Origin: Leptodontidium sp. MPI-SDFR-AT-0119 | Lineage: Eukaryota; Ascomycota; Leotiomycetes; Helotiales; Leptodontidiaceae | DNA length: 64,000 bases | Reading direction: 5' to 3' | Assembly: GCA_020726505.1 (NCBI GenBank) | Contig: JAHLEZ010000037.1 | Span: 62,001 to 126,000, forward strand | In this document: piece after piece, positions 61,509 through 64,000 of the stretch | Layout of the letters: each line of letters opens with the position of its first letter | How positions within the stretch are numbered: position 1 is the first letter of the stretch | Position numbers and translations under genes: made by a program | The notes under the pieces: model-generated | Seen by the model: only the letters and a program-made list of their open reading frames with translations | What the model was told of the DNA's origin: nothing | Database searches by the model: none

Positions 61509-62843
61509 TTACAAGTTAAAATCCACCACACATCTGCCAGCAACCTGTCCTTTCCTTAGTTTCTCCACGGCCTCTGGAAGGCTGCTGAGAGGGAATATCT
61601 CATAGATAGGTTTCAGCATGCCCTAAAAAGGTTAAGCGATCAATGTTTTGTTCAAAGCTTTAGAGACTTACACGATTTGCGAAGTCCAACGCGTGATGAG
61701 TGTCATTCATAGAGCCAACCAATGTTCCCATAATGGTAAAATTTTTGAAGACATAACGGATAGGGTCCACCCCAAAGGTCATGGTGCCTGCAGGTGCTGA
61801 ACCAATGTCAGTTACACACGTATGGAGAACCAGGTTGCCAGAAGCGCTTACGCAGGCCAAGACACATAACCTTTGCACCAACACGCCCGCCAACAAGCTC
61901 AGCCGCAGTTTTATATGCTGCTGGCGCCGTAACAAACACTGCATGCGCACCAACGCCATCCGCTACCTCTATAACATCTTTAGCGACATTCTCAGTCTCC
62001 TTGAAGTCAATAAACGCCTCTGCTCCCATTTTTAGACAGAGGTCGCGCTTTTCAGTACCGGTGTCCACAGCAATGACTCTGAGACCCATCGCTTTAGCCA
62101 GCTGCACCCCTTGAATTCCCACACCACCACCGCCGCCGGGAAATACGGCCCATTGTCCTGGCCGCAAGCCCGATTCCGTGATGCTACGGTACATAGTCGA
62201 CGCGCTACACATGATGGGCGCCGCCATGTAGTCATCCACACCGTCAGGGATTCGGGACGTATAACGTGCGGGGCTCGTGATGTATTGCTGGTATGTGCCT
62301 GTACGCCTCTCGTTAGTATAAAATCCCGGCCTAGCAGCCTAAACTCATCAATGTCTGCAGGTTTACGCTCACCCGTCTTCATCCAGCCAGTCCAAATAGC
62401 GGTGTTACAATATGTCTCCTTGTCGCCCCAGCAGAGCTCACATGCCCTGCACACATCCAAAAGCGGCTTCACACCGCCCCGATCTCCAACTTTCCAACCT
62501 TTGACGTTCTCGCCGACCTTAACGATGACGCCGCTACCCTCGTGACCAGGAGAGCGAACCCCAAATGCACTCATCTTTGGGGCCCCGAGATCGCCAATCA
62601 TGAAATGGATATCTGAGGAACAGATACCGGTAACATTGAGTCGGATGAGGAGTTCGTCAGGGCCTACGGAAAGGAAGGTTTGGGGTGAGCAATTGGCTTA
62701 AACGAAGAGAGCATTTGTGATTGACACCTACCAGGCTCTGGGACGGGGACATCTTCTACCACTACCTTGAAGTCAGGCCCTTCGTTCATCACAACACCTG
62801 CTTTGCATGTCTTTGGGATCTCAAATTCCGTCTCTGGCGCCAT
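61509..62843 (-). CDS. Zinc-containing, NAD-type alcohol dehydrogenase (MDR family)
   Basis: Oxidises an alcohol or reduces the aldehyde. Five exons, 62,843-62,732, 62,663-62,373, 62,298-61,852, 61,796-61,672 and 61,622-61,509, with introns of 68, 74, 55 and 49 nt, give 362 aa, the usual size. The start is MAPETEFEIPKTCKAG. Catalytic zinc ligands: Cys52 in TGICSSDIH and His78-Glu79 in SPGHEGSG. Structural zinc: Cys109, 112, 115 and 123 in CRACELCWGDKETYC. The Rossmann loop GGGGGVG is at 189-195, and Asp213 ending the second strand (VIAVDTG) favours NAD over NADP. It resembles yeast ADH1-type tetrameric enzymes. No targeting signal is seen (ends VVDFNL), so it is probably cytosolic. Placed between acyl-CoA dehydrogenase and CoA ligase, it may feed an aldehyde/acid into activation by the ligase (inference). 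Confidence 0.9.
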
Positions 62844-63634
62844 GATGAGAGATGTTGCACAAATTTCTTCTGAACCATCCCACAACAGACTCAGCAAAAA
62901 TAAAGCTGCGCTATTTCGTTCGGCAGCGAAATATGAATACCCAGCTGATAGCCAGGGATAGAAGTGTAGCCAAAGCAGTGTGTTTACCCTGAGGACCAAA
63001 ATCTAAATAGAAGTCTAAGTGTATTTTAACCGACTGGTTATAGTCCGCCCTACGGATACTCCTGTATATTTTGCCTCGGAACACGTTAGGCGAACGCAGA
63101 GTGTGCCCACCCTTCTAAACCAAATACTTTTCTCCCGAACAGTTTGCCGTAACCTTAATTTCGATTCTACTCCCTACACATTTCTGCCTCGGTGCTTATA
63201 TAAGCGTGGGAACCACCTTGCACAAGCAATCGCACACCCCGAATAGAAAGTGAGCAATACAATCACCAGATTATATGGACTGTCTTCTGCGAACGTGGCT
63301 ACCTCTCGCTAAGCGTATGTTATGAGGACGATAAATGATCTGATTGTCTCGAATCTGCTAAAACATTCAACTCATGTTCAAATTAATTGGTACTTGAATA
63401 ACTTGAATTCAATTCGAACATCTTGAAGGTCCTTGTACATAGAGGCTAGTCGATGGCTGTAGCTAATTTCTAGATGAGCAATTATTTTATGTTCGGCAGT
63501 TATTGCCTTCTAGTTTCACGGTGACTCGTTTCAATGAGCAAAAGAACTACAATAGTATGGTCTGGAACCTGTTTGATGGACAATCTCTACAGAAAACCGT
63601 ATCTGGAACTTCATAACCGCCTCCTCCTCTGTAC
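62844..63634. other. Intergenic region upstream of the ADH gene
   Basis: Promoter side of the ADH and 3' side of the CoA ligase. It carries the 15-mer TTGAATTCAATTCGA at 63,403-63,417 and CAACTCATGTTCAA-type motifs just before it. No gene was recognised. Confidence 0.5.
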
Positions 63635-64000
63635 CTACATCTTGGCCCCATTTCTCCTCACTTGCCTTTTAGCACACTCCCTTAACTTTGTCTTTAAAAT
63701 CTTCCCACTAGCGTTCATCGGAATTGCATTAACAAACCTCACGCCGCCTTCCAGGCGCTTATAGACTGCCAGTCTGTCCGCAGCATATGCTTTCACCGAT
63801 TCTTCCGTTACTTCAGCTCTATCTGTTCCAGGTCGGAGCACCACGTATGCCCTTGGCAGCTCATCGTGGTCTTCGTCTGTCACACCGATGACGGCGCATT
63901 GAATGATGCTGGGGTGGGAGAGGAGGACCGCTTCAAGCTCTGCGGGAGCAACTTGAAAGGAACGGACTTTGATAAGCTCCTTCTTGCGATCAACAATGTA
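63635..64000 (-). CDS. Acyl-CoA/4-coumarate-type CoA ligase, C-terminal 121 residues
   Basis: ATP-dependent activation of a carboxylic acid to its CoA ester by an ANL-family adenylating enzyme. The visible frame is the mobile C-terminal domain, starting in the hinge motif YIVDRKKELIKVRSFQVAPA and ending with the catalytic-Lys motif PMNASGKILKTKLRE and the terminus NGAKM. AKM fits the PTS1 consensus, pointing to the peroxisome. The hinge usually reads IKYKGFQV or similar; here Gly is Ser. The N-terminal AMP-binding domain lies beyond the window, so start, introns and substrate class are unknown. Same strand as the three downstream genes. Confidence 0.85.
   Translation of the reverse strand, partial: YIVDRKKELIKVRSFQVAPAELEAVLLSHPSIIQCAVIGVTDEDHDELPRAYVVLRPGTDRAEVTEESVKAYAADRLAVYKRLEGGVRFVNAIPMNASGKILKTKLRECAKRQVRRNGAKM

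Noticed and set aside
57053..62545. Plus-strand open frames opposite the metabolic genes
   Set aside because: They are antisense to conserved exons of the thiolase, acyl-CoA dehydrogenase and ADH, whose motifs and introns establish the minus strand as coding.
1..64000. CRISPR array, prophage or bacterial operon signals
   Set aside because: Introns, LINE/LTR/Fot1 elements and RIP pattern show a filamentous fungus; no regularly spaced repeats were found.

Overview
The window reads as a filamentous ascomycete (Pezizomycotina) chromosome segment that crosses from a repeat-rich AT isochore into ordinary gene space. Positions 1 to about 56,330 are dominated by transposable elements carrying C-to-T/G-to-A transitions and in-frame TAA/TAG stops, the pattern of repeat-induced point mutation (RIP). 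From about 56,400 to the end the base composition is normal and the genes have short introns (48-88 nt) with GT...AG borders and recognisable branch sites. No rRNA, complete tRNA or CRISPR array was seen.

Layout, left to right. 1-214: one end of a TA-inserting DDE transposon, cut by the window edge. 215-26,697: heavily RIP-degraded DNA in which I can recognise a minus-strand copia pol (about 5.9-9.6 kb), a plus-strand DUF3435 tyrosine-recombinase-like gene (about 10.15-11.55 kb), a better preserved plus-strand gypsy RNase H-integrase fragment (12.26-13.13 kb), a minus-strand gypsy pol (13.8-17.9 kb) and two broken 5' parts of a copia family here called copia-A (18.0-19.7 kb). 26,698-30,827: a complete 4,130-bp copy of the DDE transposon with TA target duplications. 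32.5-51.4 kb: a plus-strand copia element interrupted twice, by a full-length antiparallel copia-A element (34,386-42,031, target duplication GTCTT) and by a Tad1-like LINE (42,983-48,838, poly-A tail and 12-bp target duplication). 52.4-56.33 kb: a piggyBac-like element that itself contains a 1,834-bp Fot1/pogo element (53,223-55,056).

56.6-64.0 kb is a block of four minus-strand metabolic genes: an SCP-x-type thiolase, an acyl-CoA dehydrogenase, a zinc alcohol dehydrogenase, and the C-terminal end of an acyl-CoA/4-coumarate-type CoA ligase that runs off the window. Ligase, dehydrogenase and thiolase are the activation, oxidation and cleavage steps of a beta-oxidation-type pathway. Their C-terminal tripeptides (AKM, SKI, ARF) resemble peroxisomal PTS1 signals to differing degrees, so a peroxisomal acyl- or phenylpropanoid-side-chain degradation cluster is a reasonable inference. 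The substrate is unknown and a hydratase/hydroxyacyl dehydrogenase is not in view.

The most notable observations are the resolvable nesting of elements with exact target duplications, an antisense zinc-finger-like ORF carried between pol and the 3' LTR of copia-A, the degraded DUF3435 recombinase, and the abrupt edge between the AT isochore and the peroxisomal-type gene cluster at the piggyBac terminus.
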